Source of the DNA: Agaricus subrufescens
Lineage: Eukaryota; Basidiomycota; Agaricomycetes; Agaricales; Agaricaceae
Reading direction: 5' to 3'
Assembly (NCBI GenBank): GCA_029945375.1
Contig: CM057059.1
Coordinates: 3,720,001 to 3,784,000 of the forward strand
Length of the DNA: 64,000 nt
Shown here: in pieces, positions 47,841 to 60,736 of the stretch
How the letters are laid out: every line of letters begins with the position of its first letter
How positions within the stretch are numbered: position 1 is the stretch's first letter
Notes under the pieces: model-generated
Databases searched by the model: none
Seen by the model: only the letters and a program-made list of their open reading frames with translations
What the model was told of the DNA's origin: nothing
Position numbers and translations under genes: made by a program

Positions 47841-50800
47841 TCACAACAACAAATCCCCTGTCGACTTTATCCTGCAATGCGTTTCAATCATTTGCTGCGC
47901 TTGTTTCAAGAAGACTAACAATAATGAATTATGGTATGATCAATATCAAAAAATTGCAAACTTACGTTCCCAAGATCTCCCGACTGCGTAAAAACATATC
48001 AGCGTCTAGCACATCAAATAGAAGATGGTCCGGAGCATGAGTAGTAGCTTCTTCTCCTGATGGGATTATGACGGCGCCTCGAATGATTGAGTAAATAGAC
48101 ACAAATGTAGTGTTGGCTGCCGAAGTTTCTCGAAGTCGAAGTAGTTCTAGTTCCCTGTCGCTTATTTTACGGTTTCGGTGTTTGTATACAGGCTCAAATG
48201 GTGAAACAAAGGCTAGGTTAAGATTATGGTCATTGATAGTGATCGTGAAAAGAGCCAGAAGCCGAGCAAAAAATGAGTCAGTTGGACTCTTTTGAACAAG
48301 GACGCAATCGTATCTTGGATGATGATGAAAGCAAGGGTTACATCTCAAAATGTCTGCTTTGAGTTCCCAATCAGCAGAACACGTATATTGAACTTCGAGC
48401 GAATGCCATTCCATTAACTGATTAGATATTAGACGATGGATGTGATTAAATATAATTTCCAAAGTCTTACCTTGTCGGAACCTTTTAACACCAATCTTTG
48501 TGCCCCAAATGGTAAGGCGATGCCGAGAGCTGAAAGATTGCTTCTCAAATAACCAGTAAGGCGTGTCCGGAATGACAAAAATGTGTCGCTCTGATGTAAT
48601 GCCTCAAATTGATCAAAGGAGCATAATGGCTGAGGCGCCTTGAGCTTGCGGTAGTTCGTAAAGTCCTGGTAATTGAGTTGACGTGTAATGGAATTTGAGC
48701 TTGAGATTGAGTCTTCATCATCTGAAATCAATTCAACGGTTGATCTACTTAATGGAAGTAACAATACAAACCTGAATCAGATTCTGACGGACTATCAGTA
48801 GTAGAAGGGTTCTCCGACTTGTGACAATCATCTAGGAGATCCAGCTCGTTACGTATGGATTGGGAAACAGCAATGTGATGGACAACACGAAGAATCTGTC
48901 ATCCACTAATGAGTTAGAACATTGAACGGGATTAGTTGAGATCAATGTTAGATACCTGGTCAGACACATCTTTGAAATTAGTTCGGCGATGATAGATTTT
49001 TCGAATCAGGCCATGCATTTTCTCGTTTGGTTTGGTACTATAATTTCTTGTTACCCCCTTATCATGAATGTCGCGAACAAGATGTTTTCGAAGATGTATC
49101 TTTGGAAAGTTCCATGATTTCTGATCAGACTGTTCGTCCATAACCCCGGTGGTCAGAGCGTCAAGGACTCCAACGTGATCTAAGTATTCCTGATAACAGA
49201 GTAAGTAGATATTTGCTTGAAAACCAAGCAAACTCGACTACCTTGAGAGCAAGGTAAAAGTTCTGTTCAAGTTCAACTTGAGCAGCAGCCAGTGACGACT
49301 CTGTGTGTAAATCAAAATCCGCATACATCCTAACATTCAAATAATGTCGAAGGCAGCGAAGAAGGTAATACCCTTCAGATTTTCGGTTGCGTGTAAAAAT
49401 GGCTTGCGACGCATATAAAAAGATCTTTTGAAAAGTGATCATAAGAAGCTATTGAAAAATCTATAATCGCATCAGTACCTTTGATATATCCTTGTTTTTA
49501 GATCCGTCGTTGAACGTGATGTTCATTACAGAATCGAAATGATTCAAATTATTCCATCGGGGTACTGAACGGAAACTACGGAGAAATTGAATGAAAGGTG
49601 AACACAATTGTAATAAGGGACCTACTGAGCATCAATACTAGATGTTGCCGCACACCCAAGTTCCTTTGCAAGGTTCTTGAAGATGGGAAACAGGTGATCT
49701 TCCCATAACCCATTATCGTCCGAATGTAGGCAGTCGTAAGATACGGCTGAGTGTAGGTCAGTCAAGTTGACAGACCAGAAGGCGTTCTATAGATTGATCA
49801 TCGCATTTAGTTCATTTGAACATATTGAGTGCAACACATACCTCGACAGGACGAAGTGATTTTGATTTAAAATGCTGCTCCCGCAGTTCTCGTGTTGGTA
49901 AAGTGATTCCTTCAAAAAAAAAATTCTTTGTGTCTTCTTGCGTGCGTGACTCAAAGTCCATTGACAAATTCCATTGATTTTTCTTTGGCACGAGGCATAC
50001 GGGGCAGGGAAATAGACCTTGATGCCCACGAATGAGAGTCAGAACCGAACTGTACAAAGCAAGGTCAGAGCTACGAACAACATATGAGAGCAAAATTACT
50101 TACAATTCTTCATAGTCCGCCGCCAATATTAGGATGAAGGGCCACAAAGGCCGGAATATCTCATCACCACACTTGGTATTCGAGCCCACATTTGATAGTT
50201 GGGCAATTTTTTCGAGAAACTTCTTGAAGGACGAATGATATACTGCATGCTTGAATTGTACAAAGGCAGGTTTTCCTGTTTCGGATGTTATTTCTTTCAT
50301 CTAGAACAAAGATTACAAAGCTGATATGTAGTCTCATGTTAAGTAAATGATACGTACAATTGGAAGCCAACCAACTACACTTCCTCCCCCAACACCCTCA
50401 TTGTTCCGGATGGAAGCGGGAAGACTAGCAAGACGAGCAATGATTGGGTGGCCCATTGCGGTGCCGAATGATGAGAGTTTGCTTTTATCAGCGTATAGAA
50501 TTAGTGGCACAAGCTTCGATCCTTGTGGTGCCCCACTTTCCATTAGCGTTGTCTAATTATTTTGCCGTTAACCGAAGTTTGGAATAAATAAAGTGTTTAC
50601 AGACTTACCTGGGCACGCCACCATGCATCGCCAGACCACGGTTCATCGTAAATACGCTCCCAAGTTGCCCCGTCCCACCTGTAGCTCCTCTCCGGATCCC
50701 AGACAATATGATTCTTGAGGCGGGGTTCCTTTATTATCTCCAGCGCCCAGTCCCATGGTTCTCGGTACCAAAACTGGAAGGATCGCGGTTCCTTCTCTTG

Positions 50801-51835
50801 TTGGTACTGTTGCTCAATCATGACTTTTTGAAACTGGACAGTTTATAAGTAACAAAGCGAAAATAAAACAGATTGCTTAATACTCGCCTTCACACGTCTA
50901 ATAGATGCTAGCGCCCATAGATTAGTCGCTTCTTTTGAACTTTGCACCGTAAAGTTCTCCTCCTCATTCCCGGCTGCCGCTATAGCTCGATGAAAAAGAC
51001 TGATATATTTTTTGAGTTGTTGGTTATTGAATCCGGATTCCATCGCAAACTCTAGAACTTCAAAATCTAAGCGCGTCTTGAATGGCTTCCATGGCTGATC
51101 AACCGGAGCCGATTTTGGAAATCGTCTATAGTTGTATTCATGTAGCGGTTTGACCTCTGGTAACCTCCCAGAAGAGGGGTGATACTCCGTGTAGATAGAA
51201 TCGATATCAGGAATGTCCTCCATTACTTTTCCGGAAGGATAGCATGGCCGATCTTCTTGGACTACATCATCTAAAACAAGTGAATTTACATAGCAGCTGA
51301 CCGTTTCTTTTTGACTTACAGCCAACCAGGTTTTGATCTACTGTAGTGCCGTCTACAGTATCGCCTATATCATGATGTCCGTCAACATCCCAGAGTTGTG
51401 CAGCTGGTATATCCGGGGCAGAACGACCAGAAACCGGATCAGAGTTTCTTATAAGAAAGTAAAAAACAATGACTAGTATCAACTAAATAAAAAATTCAAC
51501 GGAATGACTTACTCATACATCGCACTTCCTCTCAAATACTCAACTGGGTTGAAGGACGACAACGGCATGCTTTGGCCCCTAGCATCGTTGACTGCTCCGA
51601 TAATTCCTTTTCCAGATGAGAGCGTAGACCATAGTTGGATATGTAAGTATTTTACCTGTGTATTACTGCTCAGTATATTCAAAAAATGGACCATTACATG
51701 AGTAGTAATCGTACCTTCTTCCCTGAGGGCATTTGCAGCCATTGCATTGTTTTTGGTCTTGAGACAGGCTATCCGATGTCTACCGTATCCTTGAGCATTG
51801 AAGTGTTTGTTACACAAGTCGCAGTGGCGCTCCAT
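47841..51835 (-). CDS. Plavaka-type transposase
   Basis: The start at 51835 opens a zinc-finger-like N-terminus (MERHCDLCNKHFNAQGYGRH then RIAC; C-x2-C...H-x4-C). Many short exons follow. Landmarks: KPFKTRLDFEVLEFAMESGF; RWDGATWERIYDEPWSGDAW; KLVPLILYADKSKLSSFGTA then MGHPIIARLASLP; VGGGSVVGWLPI; PLWPFILILAADYEE; ALIRG-like TLIRGHQGLFPCPVCLVP; AFWSVNLTDLHSAVSYDCLH; RCNPCFHHHPRYDCVLVQ; SIIRGAVIIPS; FDVLDADMFLR. The last small exon ends at TGA 47843-47841. This is the pattern of the large Plavaka/EnSpm-related transposases abundant in agaricomycetes. The first Asp of the catalytic set is probably in LYADKSKLSS (inference). No in-frame stop was met within the exons I joined, so it may still work. 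Confidence 0.83.
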
Positions 51836-52027
51836 TTTGATAGTGTGGTATTGTGGGGAACAAGTGTAAGAAAACGAGCGCGTGACTGATTGCTTATACC
51901 ACCACATCGATTAGATATGATAACGTGACTGTCGGAGGAAGGAAAGTCTGGATGCCCTGGACAATGAGAGGACAAGGGCTTTCATCGTATGTTATTAGTT
52001 GACTGATAGAAGGTTGATGCAGCTACC

Positions 52028-53738
52028 CTACACAGATAGCGCCTCAAATACATCATTCTTCAACTGCTCTAGCGTGCTATATAACTCCAAGCCCATCTCC
52101 CACCTTCCTTTACCTACTCCGCCTTCCATTTCCCCCCGCCGTCTTTCATACTCTCCTGGATCACGGGCCTTGAGTGAGGTGAGCGTCTGGAAACCGTTCT
52201 CCACAAACCGGAAGACGCTACCAGAGCTATAAAATGTCACTGACGCTCTGCGTTCAGTAGGCCCAATGGCCACGTTGCTGTGTGTTAAAACTGCGGATGG
52301 AATCAAAGCGGCGGACCCCGCGGGAAATTCTACTATTAAGCGTGGTTCATGGAGCACTAGGTGGCCGCCGCTTTGGCTGTCAAACTCTCCTAAAGCCACT
52401 ACCGCACACCATCCAAAAGCTAGGTTTTTGTAGTCACGATGTGGTACCGTTACCACGGAACGGCCATAGTTGTGAGACATAGAACTGAAGACGGAGTCGG
52501 AGCTAGGTTTTGTGAGGTGGTTATGTTTTGGGTGCTTGGCTAGCCTGTTCATTGTTTCCCCGTAATAGGCATGCAAACGTGGGGCCCACTTTTGAAAAGA
52601 AGCTAGATAAGGCATAAGTGATCGTATGAGCAGGTAAGAGAGCTCTACCTACTGTCACAGAATCTCACGATTCTTTTCATCTCAAAAGAATCATTTATAG
52701 GACTAGCTCTTTTAGAAATGTTTGGCGGAACGTGTAAGTTAACCGGTTCTGGTTGACCTTGATCGGCCGTGATACCAAAGTCTACCGAAGGATAGTTGCC
52801 GCGACGATGGTGGAGCTGTTTATCAGAAAAATTGACTCGTTCCGGCATGTCCGCAAGGGCCTCAAACAGACGGTGACAGCAGTTGAGATAGTCTTCAGTC
52901 TTCGGCCTCCCGGCGAAAACAGCATATACGGTGCCACTATCATCGGTGAGCGGTAGAGGCCGTATACCTGCTTAAAAGTAAGACGGTGGTCCAGCCGTGT
53001 AGAAACTTAAAGCGTACCATCCCACGATTGAACGACATATCCTGAATTTTTTAATCCTTCCAAATCTATTTGCGGGTAAGATTCCTGTCCTGTCATGGCA
53101 CAATAACCGGTGGATTGAACTTTCATGTGGTCTGAATTATACGGCATTATCGATGTCATGGGAGGGGCACTGAGCGCAAGCGTTTCTTTACGTTGTTCTT
53201 CTATCCTCAACTTTTTCTTCTTCTGGCGACGTAAGTGTGAACCATTTTTTTTTCGAGGAGCAGTGAGAGGTGTTAAATCGTTGAGTGGTTCTCGTGGAGC
53301 CTCACTGTCATCTATGAGGGTTGGTGATGCAGCGCGTTTCTTCAGTGGTGGCACGGCGCTTTCATGGGTGAGAACCTCCGAGTTAATTGTACAGTTCTCT
53401 ATCTCGATCGCTTCTTGCAAAAGGCGAACGAGATGCTGCTTAGGGAATGACATGTAGCATGCGTTGCCCACATATTCACGCCCGCGACGGGTCTAGAAAA
53501 GTAGCCCATCAATATAACCCAAGGAGCGTCGAATGTTATCGGAACTGACCTTGCTGACAACATACTGTGGTGCGGACATCGTGCGGTAGGACTGCAGCAG
53601 TATATCCGCACGCTGCACCAGCCTACTAGGTCCGCGGAGCAGTCTTTGGTGAGCCGGGGAGATGCAGTGCGCGTCAACAGCACCACGACTTTTATACCGC
53701 ACGCCCAGACGTTGATGTAAAGAAGAATGCAGCATCAT
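52028..53738 (-). CDS. Putative 2OG-Fe(II) dioxygenase (TET/JBP-like or related)
   Basis: The start is 53738 or an inner Met near 53579 (MSAPQYVVSK). An intron (about 53549-53495) leads to GREYVGNACYMSFPKQHLVR. A basic Arg/Lys stretch follows (RRQKKKKLRIEEQRK). SGYVVQSWDG and, after an intron, DSGTVYAVFAGRPKTEDY and HHRRGNYPSVDFGIT are further conserved blocks. The catalytic half has MSHNYGRSVVTVPHRD (HxD iron ligands at about 52433-52441), NLAFGWCAVVALGEFDSQSG, GHLVLHEPRLIVEFPAGSAA and LTHSNV (distal His ligand, about 52281). An Arg in RRASVTFY could bind 2-oxoglutarate. The HxD...H...R order and double-stranded-helix spacing fit 2OG-Fe(II) dioxygenases. Fungal TET/JBP enzymes of this superfamily modify thymine or 5-methylcytosine. 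Membership of that subfamily is not shown here. The gene looks intact and ends at 52028, inside the 16.5-kb insertion. Confidence 0.68.
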
Positions 53739-54341
53739 CGCCCACTACGTCATCTACATCGTGTGCGCATCAGGAATTGTTACGCGGAGGCGAATAAGAG
53801 TGAGAGATGTGAGAGGGAGGTGTTATAGCAGGAGCCTGCTATAGTGAATGTGAGACACTAGAGAGCCCAGCGCCATTGAGGAAGAGGAACCAAGCACCGC
53901 CATGATGATCCACATCGGCCAGAGATGTCTTCTAGAGGTAGGAGAGGGTTAGTGAGTGAGATAGGAATCTACGGTAAAGACTTGCCAGGGCTACCAGAGG
54001 ATAGATGGAGTTCGGGGTTGAGCGACCGTACGTCGAGGCATACAAGGGATAGCAACGGTCGTCACTCATCACACATGTCACCTCGGGCCGGATCAACAGA
54101 ACGGACCACGTGCAACTGTGGCTGCGTTCCGATCATTGTTTGATGGCAACCTCTTTGCCCTTGTACAGTGATCTCTTCCACAACGCGCAATCACCGTACA
54201 CAGGCGCTTTCATTGATCTCAGGCTCCTGGGATCATCATTTCTATCAAGTTCACGGGCTCCTGCGAACTACAACCCCCTTTCATTCTCGGGCTTTCTGCG
54301 AATCATCCTCAACCTAATCATAACTGTAAAATCGCTACGAG
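53739..54341. promoter_or_regulatory. Divergent promoter region of two passenger genes
   Basis: This 600-bp gap lies between the dioxygenase start (-) and the 912-residue gene start (+) and must contain both promoters. No specific element was recognised. Confidence 0.35.
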
Positions 54342-57133
54342 ATGCCAGGCCGCGCTTATGTTATTGGAGGAGATATATACTACTCGCCCAATTGTAAAAG
54401 AGACGTACAGCTACCTGGTGAACTTTTGGAAGACGACATCAAGTTTTTCAACAATGTTGGCGTGGAGAAATTTGAGGAGCCGTATTGGTGGTCGCCCAGA
54501 ATACCATGGTTGGGATTTGTGCCGCGTCGCCCCGTATGCTGGAATGGCGCCCTGGTGGAAGATGTCGGATACATGCCCCGACACTTGCTCGTAAATTCTG
54601 AAGGTAGCCAACGAATGCTACCGTTTCTTTCCCAGAACCGATGGTTGGCCGTGGAGACTTTAATTAGAGAAGTACTGGGCATCTTGTCACGATGGTTCAA
54701 CATAGATTATTTGGAGCCGTATTCAACGCGAAAATGGGGATATACGAATGGCCATCCTTCAGAGGGCGAGACGTGGCACCACGCCCATCAGGGTCGTGAT
54801 TGGTTCACGATGTGGATCGCGCTGTTATACTGGATGCTCAAGATGGTACCGGAAGATCCCAAATATCTGGAGGGCATCTCGCCGACAGAGTGGTACAAGA
54901 TTTTGGTCATGTGGGATAAGAGTCGGATCAGTGTATGGGAGTCCTTACGCTGCGCCCCTTTACTTCAGCGCTTTTGGGACGCAAATCGGGCAGGCGTTTT
55001 TCTACATAACCCCGATGACCAGCCCCTCCAACCGTCGCCATCGTGGTTGGATCATTGCGGAGTCCCGGTGTGGTATCGCTGGGGTTGTAGAGAGATCGCG
55101 CAAAGCCAAGATGTCAACTTCCCATTGATGACACCACCTCCTGAAGTACTCCAAGCCGCTACAACCGTCATATCCACTTCCCCATTCTCGTCTACCCACA
55201 ATACTGAAAATGAATGGGACCATATGCTCTCAAACGGTACGTCCTTGATGGTTTCTAAGTTTACAATCGTCTCATATGTTCCGACAGAGTATCAGTACAC
55301 GCCAGCGAGCCCATCTCCCTTTACCGCCGTAGATCCCGCCCCTATCTCCCCCTCCTCTCCGCCCCCGTCCTCTCCTTTTCAACTAAGCAAAGTAGTTTGG
55401 AAAGGTGGCCGGCTTCAATCTATTGTCAAGTCAGGTAAAAGTATTTGGGGGCCGTTTCTACGCGATCATGAAGAGCGTCACGAAAAGATGCTTCTTAAAG
55501 AAAGTCCGGCAGCTCGTCAAAGCAGGCTCAACCGCGAAAGAGAGCCTCCTACTGCAAGTGCTGCAGTTTATGTCTGGGACTGGAACTTGGATACTCCGCC
55601 CAAATTCACGCGAACTCTGGTTCCCAAGCGTGATCGCGGTGAGACCCTAGAAGATGCCCGCCCGGGAGAGGCCCGCTACGACGCATTTTGCAATGAGTGG
55701 AATGTCTGCGATGAATGGGTCAACGATACTTATGAGGCCTCGGATGATGAAGAAGGGCAGGTTTCATCCAATGCACCAACTGCAGGGGACCGAGAGTTAG
55801 CTTCGGCTGAGCGACCCCAATCTTCAACTACTATCTTCTCAAACGCCCCTCTTATTACATCCAGCTCTGCGTGTCCTTCACCATCCACCACCGGCTCGAC
55901 AAATCCCCCTCCAAGTTCTTCTTTGCGCAATGTAATGGTGCCCGTACCTGTGGATGAGAAGGAGCGGTCACGTCTGGAAGTACTGGATATACTTACCAAA
56001 TTCTACGGGTTTATACCCCCACATGGGCTGTCCATGCAGGAGGGTCTACTGGCACCACTCGCCGACATCAGAGTGCTCCTTACCATCACCAGTACAGCCC
56101 TCGTCAAAATTAACAGCGCCCTATGGGCAACGCCTATGGGCAAAGCTTGTATTAAATTTGCGCTACACCTCGATGACAAGGAAAAAAAGGACCCTCCTGC
56201 CACTATTTGGGACTTGGCTCCCAACTCCCCCTCTCCTCTCAAATTCTGCCGCCGCTTGCGGTTCATCAAACGGGTTCGAGGGACCAAGACAAACTTGTAT
56301 ATGTTTGACTTCGGCGGTTTGTCAACTGCCACATGGTGCATCGCTGTGTACACGGCCGCCGCTGCCCTCATGATTTGTCGTCTTCCCGAAACTTTCAACG
56401 AGCAAGACATTGCTGTCGAATTGGTTCTATCAGGAGTCCCATTTCGCACTTTGTCCAGACGAATTGGTCTCAGTGTCTTGCGTGATGACTTGCCATGCTC
56501 CATGATTCCAATGGTATTCTCGGATCATGTATTCACCCGCAACGATTATGACTTCTGGAAGCAGAGGTGTGAGTCCATTTTGCTCTCTCAGCGTGGTCGC
56601 GCCGCAGTTTTACGTGGTGGATATGTCCGGCGGTTGGCGTTGGCAGAGGGCGTGGGGGTTAGCGAAGCACTGAAAGGGCCTTCGGGGTTGCACCAAAACC
56701 CTGCCTTGAATTTTTGTGTGTGGGATAAAGACGGAATCGAATACGTTGACGACGACCTCACTGCTGACGAACTCGACCTCTTATGCGGCATCTACCAAAG
56801 CTTTCCCGGTCAGTTTTACAATGCATCAATCCATAGTATTGAATACTGACTTGTGCTGTAGGGCCTGGTACTAACATCAAGAAGCAATCATGGTTTCCTC
56901 TCGTTACCACGTTTGAAGGCAGCGGGGCTGATCAAGGACGCTGGCACACGCGGCTAGACTGTCAATTCAAGGAGCGCGAGGCCTCAATCATCAACAGAGA
57001 TAGAATCGATTCCAGCCTTTTGTTAACAGCGACGCAGTGGCGAAGACAGATGCGAGGATTTGGGGAGAGCAGAAGAGCCACTGCATCCGTTGAGAAGTGG
57101 TCCACGGATTTCATCAATACATACTGTGGCTAA
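54342..57133 (+). CDS. 912-residue protein of unknown function (mobile-element passenger)
   Basis: ATG at 54342 opens an 823-codon exon. An intron (56809-56861) joins it in phase to a 90-codon exon ending at TAA 57131-57133. The N-terminal third is rich in Trp and Tyr (VGVEKFEEPYWWSPRIPWLG; WHHAHQGRDWFTMWIALLYW). The middle (about residues 310-560) is Pro/Ser-rich with charged patches and probably disordered. The C-terminal third is compact (FCRRLRFIKRVRGTKTNLYM, FDFGGLSTATWCIAVYTAAA, IGLSVLRDDLPCSMIPM, LLCGIYQSFPG, KKQSWFPLVTTFEGSG). I recognise the overall type as a repeated family in agaricomycete genomes but know no function and see no catalytic motif. It is divergent from the dioxygenase gene and lies inside the same insertion, which suggests shared mobility (inference). 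Confidence 0.75.
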
Positions 57134-57832
57134 AGTGTGGGACTGTTTCATCGGCATTTTTTTCTTGCAAACTCGGGGCGACTAATACTCTTTTTTATAT
57201 ATTTACTTACGTATGTCCCTGAGCTCATACTCTTGTGGTAAGTTTCTATCTTTCAAGTTATCTCCTGCTAATGCCCATTATATGCTTCTCTAGTAATTAC
57301 ATAATGTTATATATGCTATTTGGCTGGTATGTTGTGAGCGATTGACGGAATGGTGCTATAAGATAGCACTGAATGCTACGAGTGCCCGTTTTCAATTTCT
57401 TGGGATTAAAAGGTCAAACGAGCCCACAGGTCGGTCATGTAAGTACAAGCACTTCTTCAAATGATGACTGGGTTGACCATTATGTGGAATATGGTCGTTT
57501 GGAACGACTATGTATTGAAGTTATGAGGTTACCGATTGCTTTATATGGGAATCAACATTCTCTTGCAAGGATCCGACGGTGCTTGCGACATCTATCGACC
57601 ACTATGATGCAATGACATTGCCTCTTTTGTTTTGCATTTCTCGGTCTGACACTGTGATACCCAAGCCCTCTATCAAACTCGGTCGCCTGTGGCTCCTCCG
57701 TCTGCTCCTCCCTATCATCCCACGTTGTCCTTCAACTTCGTCAATTCATTCTTGTATGCCCTTCTTTCTGCGAGTGCAATCGATACACAGGCCACTATAT
57801 CCCCCGCTAACTAGTGCAATCTAGAAGCAGAG
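57134..57832. other. Possible remnant upstream of the bromodomain fragment
   Basis: Open stretches here (for example 57373-57615) may be worn 5' exons of the Spt7-like fragment. One readable stretch is YHPTLSFNFVNSFLYALLSA at about 57710-57770. No reliable gene model could be built. Confidence 0.3.
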
Positions 57833-58620
57833 CGTCGACAACAAGCCCCCAGACCCATTTTATGATGCCCTAGATGGGGTGTTGGCAGACCTTAAGACTG
57901 TGACCCTCGTCCGTGCCCCACCACCCTCGCGACATACACTACACTCATGGTATTGTTTCTCCAGGATAACCGTGATGCAGATGCATTCTTGAAGTCGGTG
58001 TCCAAGGCCGAAGTTCCAGACTACTATGACGGTTTGTTATTAACCATTGATCGCATCTCACATCATGCACTGACGGACAACTCCAATTAGTCATTTCAAA
58101 CCCAATGGACTTTCAAACAATGCAGAAGAAGGTCAAATTGAAGGATTACAAACATAAGCGCGAGTTCAAAGACGACCTGGAGCTTATATGGTCAAATTAC
58201 TATACGTATAATGCCTCTGAGGTGCGTCTTGAGGTCTAATGTTGTTTTTCCTGGGCGCTGAGAACAGTGGTTAGAATCATCCCCTCAGGCAATGCGTCAA
58301 ACGGCTCAAAGCAAAGACAGAACGTTTGTCCAATCACGTCACCGATCAATGCGAGCGCGCCGACCCATACATTCCACCAGAGCTTGGCACCAGATATTTA
58401 CCCAAAGTGAATGGCACAAGTCGAACCCACACTCACTCTCCCTCATATTCTTCGATAAAAACCAGCACCCCAGGTCTAGCGACTGTCAAATCCTCGTCCT
58501 CGAGCTCCCTATCACGGCATCCATTATCCCCTTTCAATTTGAAGAAAGTCCTGCTATCGTCCGAACGCCGGAGGGAATGGGTACCTTCTACGAATTGGAC
58601 TAAGACGTTATATTGGAATT
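57833..58620 (+). pseudogene. Spt7-like bromodomain gene fragment
   Basis: Exons join in phase. VDNKPPDPFYDALDGVLADL (57835 on) continues across an intron (about 57920-57967) to DNRDADAFLKSVSKAEVPDY (bromodomain ZA loop). A second intron near 58032-58089 leads to ISNPMDFQTMQKKVKLKDYK and LELIWSNYYTYNASE, with the conserved acetyl-lysine-binding Asn in YNASE. After an intron (58219-58276) comes NHPLRQCVKRLKAKTERLSN. Further on, IVRTPEGMGTFYELD is in another frame and is followed at once by TAA near 58603. The pattern matches the basidiomycete SAGA subunit Spt7, but the N-terminus and C-terminus are missing and the frame breaks. It is either a host gene fragment captured by the element or host DNA trapped between nested insertions. 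Confidence 0.66.
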
Positions 58621-60736
58621 CAAGAAACCTAATCACCAAGTCTTACAGAAAATTGAAGGATTTAGCTTTGCCAGATACGGATGGGCCAGAAGATGTAGCT
58701 CCACCGTCCATGTACTCTCTTCGCCTAACGCACTCCTATGCCAGAAACTCCTACTTGTCACACGATAGGCCTTCTGTCATCGTCTCAAACATCTGTTTGG
58801 AGGGGACCGCACCCCATTGCCCCTCCTGCCTTTTGTATCATAAGACGGCTAGTGGCCGCAGACAGCTACCAAGTCATAGACTACCCTTGGGTGTAAGAAG
58901 GATCTAGAAACGGCATCTTCGCCCTACTTCCATATCTCATGACAAATTTTCGAATGAGTTACCGCGCTCGTTGTATGTAGGGGCTTCGTACCTTGCTGCG
59001 CAGTTGGTGAGGTATAGTGCCTGACAAAGTCTGCGCTGCCCTCAATGATCTCCGCTCTGTGTTACAGTGCACAAGCAAAAATCCAAATCTTTCCATAAAT
59101 CATTCATCGATCACATTCGCTACGCGCTCTGGGTTTTCTGGTGGTATCCAATATTAAGCACAACGAATCAATAATGTATGCGCTTTCACAATTTCAACTG
59201 AGCTCACAAGTGGTGCGGGAGTTCGGAAATCGTTTCAACAGACAGGTAGGTATTGATGCCGAACATGTCAAAAAGCAGACTAAGAGTTGGGTGTGCATTT
59301 GGACCAACAACGGTATACAGCCATGCAATGGAAAAGCCTCAGGCTCTATGACCGTTCCATAGATTCCGAGGCTCTTCGTACAACATTGACAAAGCTTAAG
59401 GATGAGTATTAAAGAAATTGAGAGGGTGGATTTGGAGCGTACCTACGTACCCACATATAATGTCGTGTTGATCTTGTCGCCAAATGCGATGCATTTACCT
59501 GGGAGGTGTACTCAAAGTACCGCCGTGCATCTGTCTGCTCAACTTGAAGAATATATGAAGTAGGACACTCGCGTTTATCTTGAAGTTGTCCTCAGCTTTT
59601 GTACGCTACTATTTGAGCTGATAAATCCCTAAGGCACGTCCGTGTTTAGCCTCATTCTTTCACTCACACTGACCATTATCTTCCCTCCCTCGACTGCCAT
59701 CTCCGTTGTACGTTGCAGCCCGTCAAATGCAGAACCTTTATAGGCATCTCCGCACCCACCTCTGCAACAACCCACGATGTTTTATTCGCTGGGTTACTTT
59801 CGTTCCGACACCTGCAGCCAACTTCGATCAGCAAGTGGTCCGGGTTTATCGCTTAGCGTCATCGAGTACCAATATGAGTGAATTGGATGACGCTATACAA
59901 CGTGGTTTGAAGGAAATATGGCCGAAGGTAACGACATATGCAAAAAAAAAAAAGGTTGCGGGCACTCTTTGGTGCCAAATCAGGTTCGTGGTTAGTCCTT
60001 TTATCTTTTTATTATGATCTCTTATCTCCCACCAGATGTGGGTTTCACCGCTCTGGTTGCCCTGGTTCCGTTTCAAACCACTCTCATGCAACCCTTCGTG
60101 TGTTTGACAGCTACGGCCGCCATGTAGGGGGTATACACGCCCCAAAACATTCTAATGTACCGCCGACTTTTAAAGGAGGTATTAACAAGGAATCTTACCA
60201 TGGAGAAGAACGAGTGGAAGGAAATTACGCGTTCTCAGTCCGCGTTTCGTAGTAGTCGGCCTAAATTGACAAAATGAGCTTGCACTGCTCGCCTCATTAC
60301 ATCTGCGGTGACCGCTTATTGAATCTCGACTTGTAGCTCATAGCGCCGCCTTTCTTTTTGTGAAATCATCATAACATCTAATCTATTTTGAAACCTTGGT
60401 TTAAAATATACATGGCGCCAATGCACTGACACTGATGGATGACAAACATGTATCTGTTTCGTTTACAGATACGTCATGTTGTAGCATTGATATGTTGGCA
60501 CTGTAACTCAGTTCCATAAGTCTTACCGGTCACGGTTAAGGCTTAACTATTTTTCGAGGGTAGGTCCCCCTCACATTCCATATTTAGGGTTTATTTAGTC
60601 TGTTAAGATCTATTCAGACAGAACCAAACATTATTGTACGTACAGTGTGGTAAAAAGACATAATTGTGGTTACGGTAAATATTTAGGTACTAGAGCCGGC
60701 CGGCAAGGCCTTAAAAGGGTAGTTCAGGGAGTTTCA
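58621..60736. other. Element interior without recognisable genes
   Basis: About 2.1 kb. Short open stretches (for example MSELDDAIQRGLKEIWPK at about 59873-59927 and FTALVALVPFQTTLMQPF near 60048) look like pieces of a decayed gene but could not be assigned. The last ~200 bp is AT-rich with TTTAG/CTAAA-type words reminiscent of the left subterminal repeats. Confidence 0.4.
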
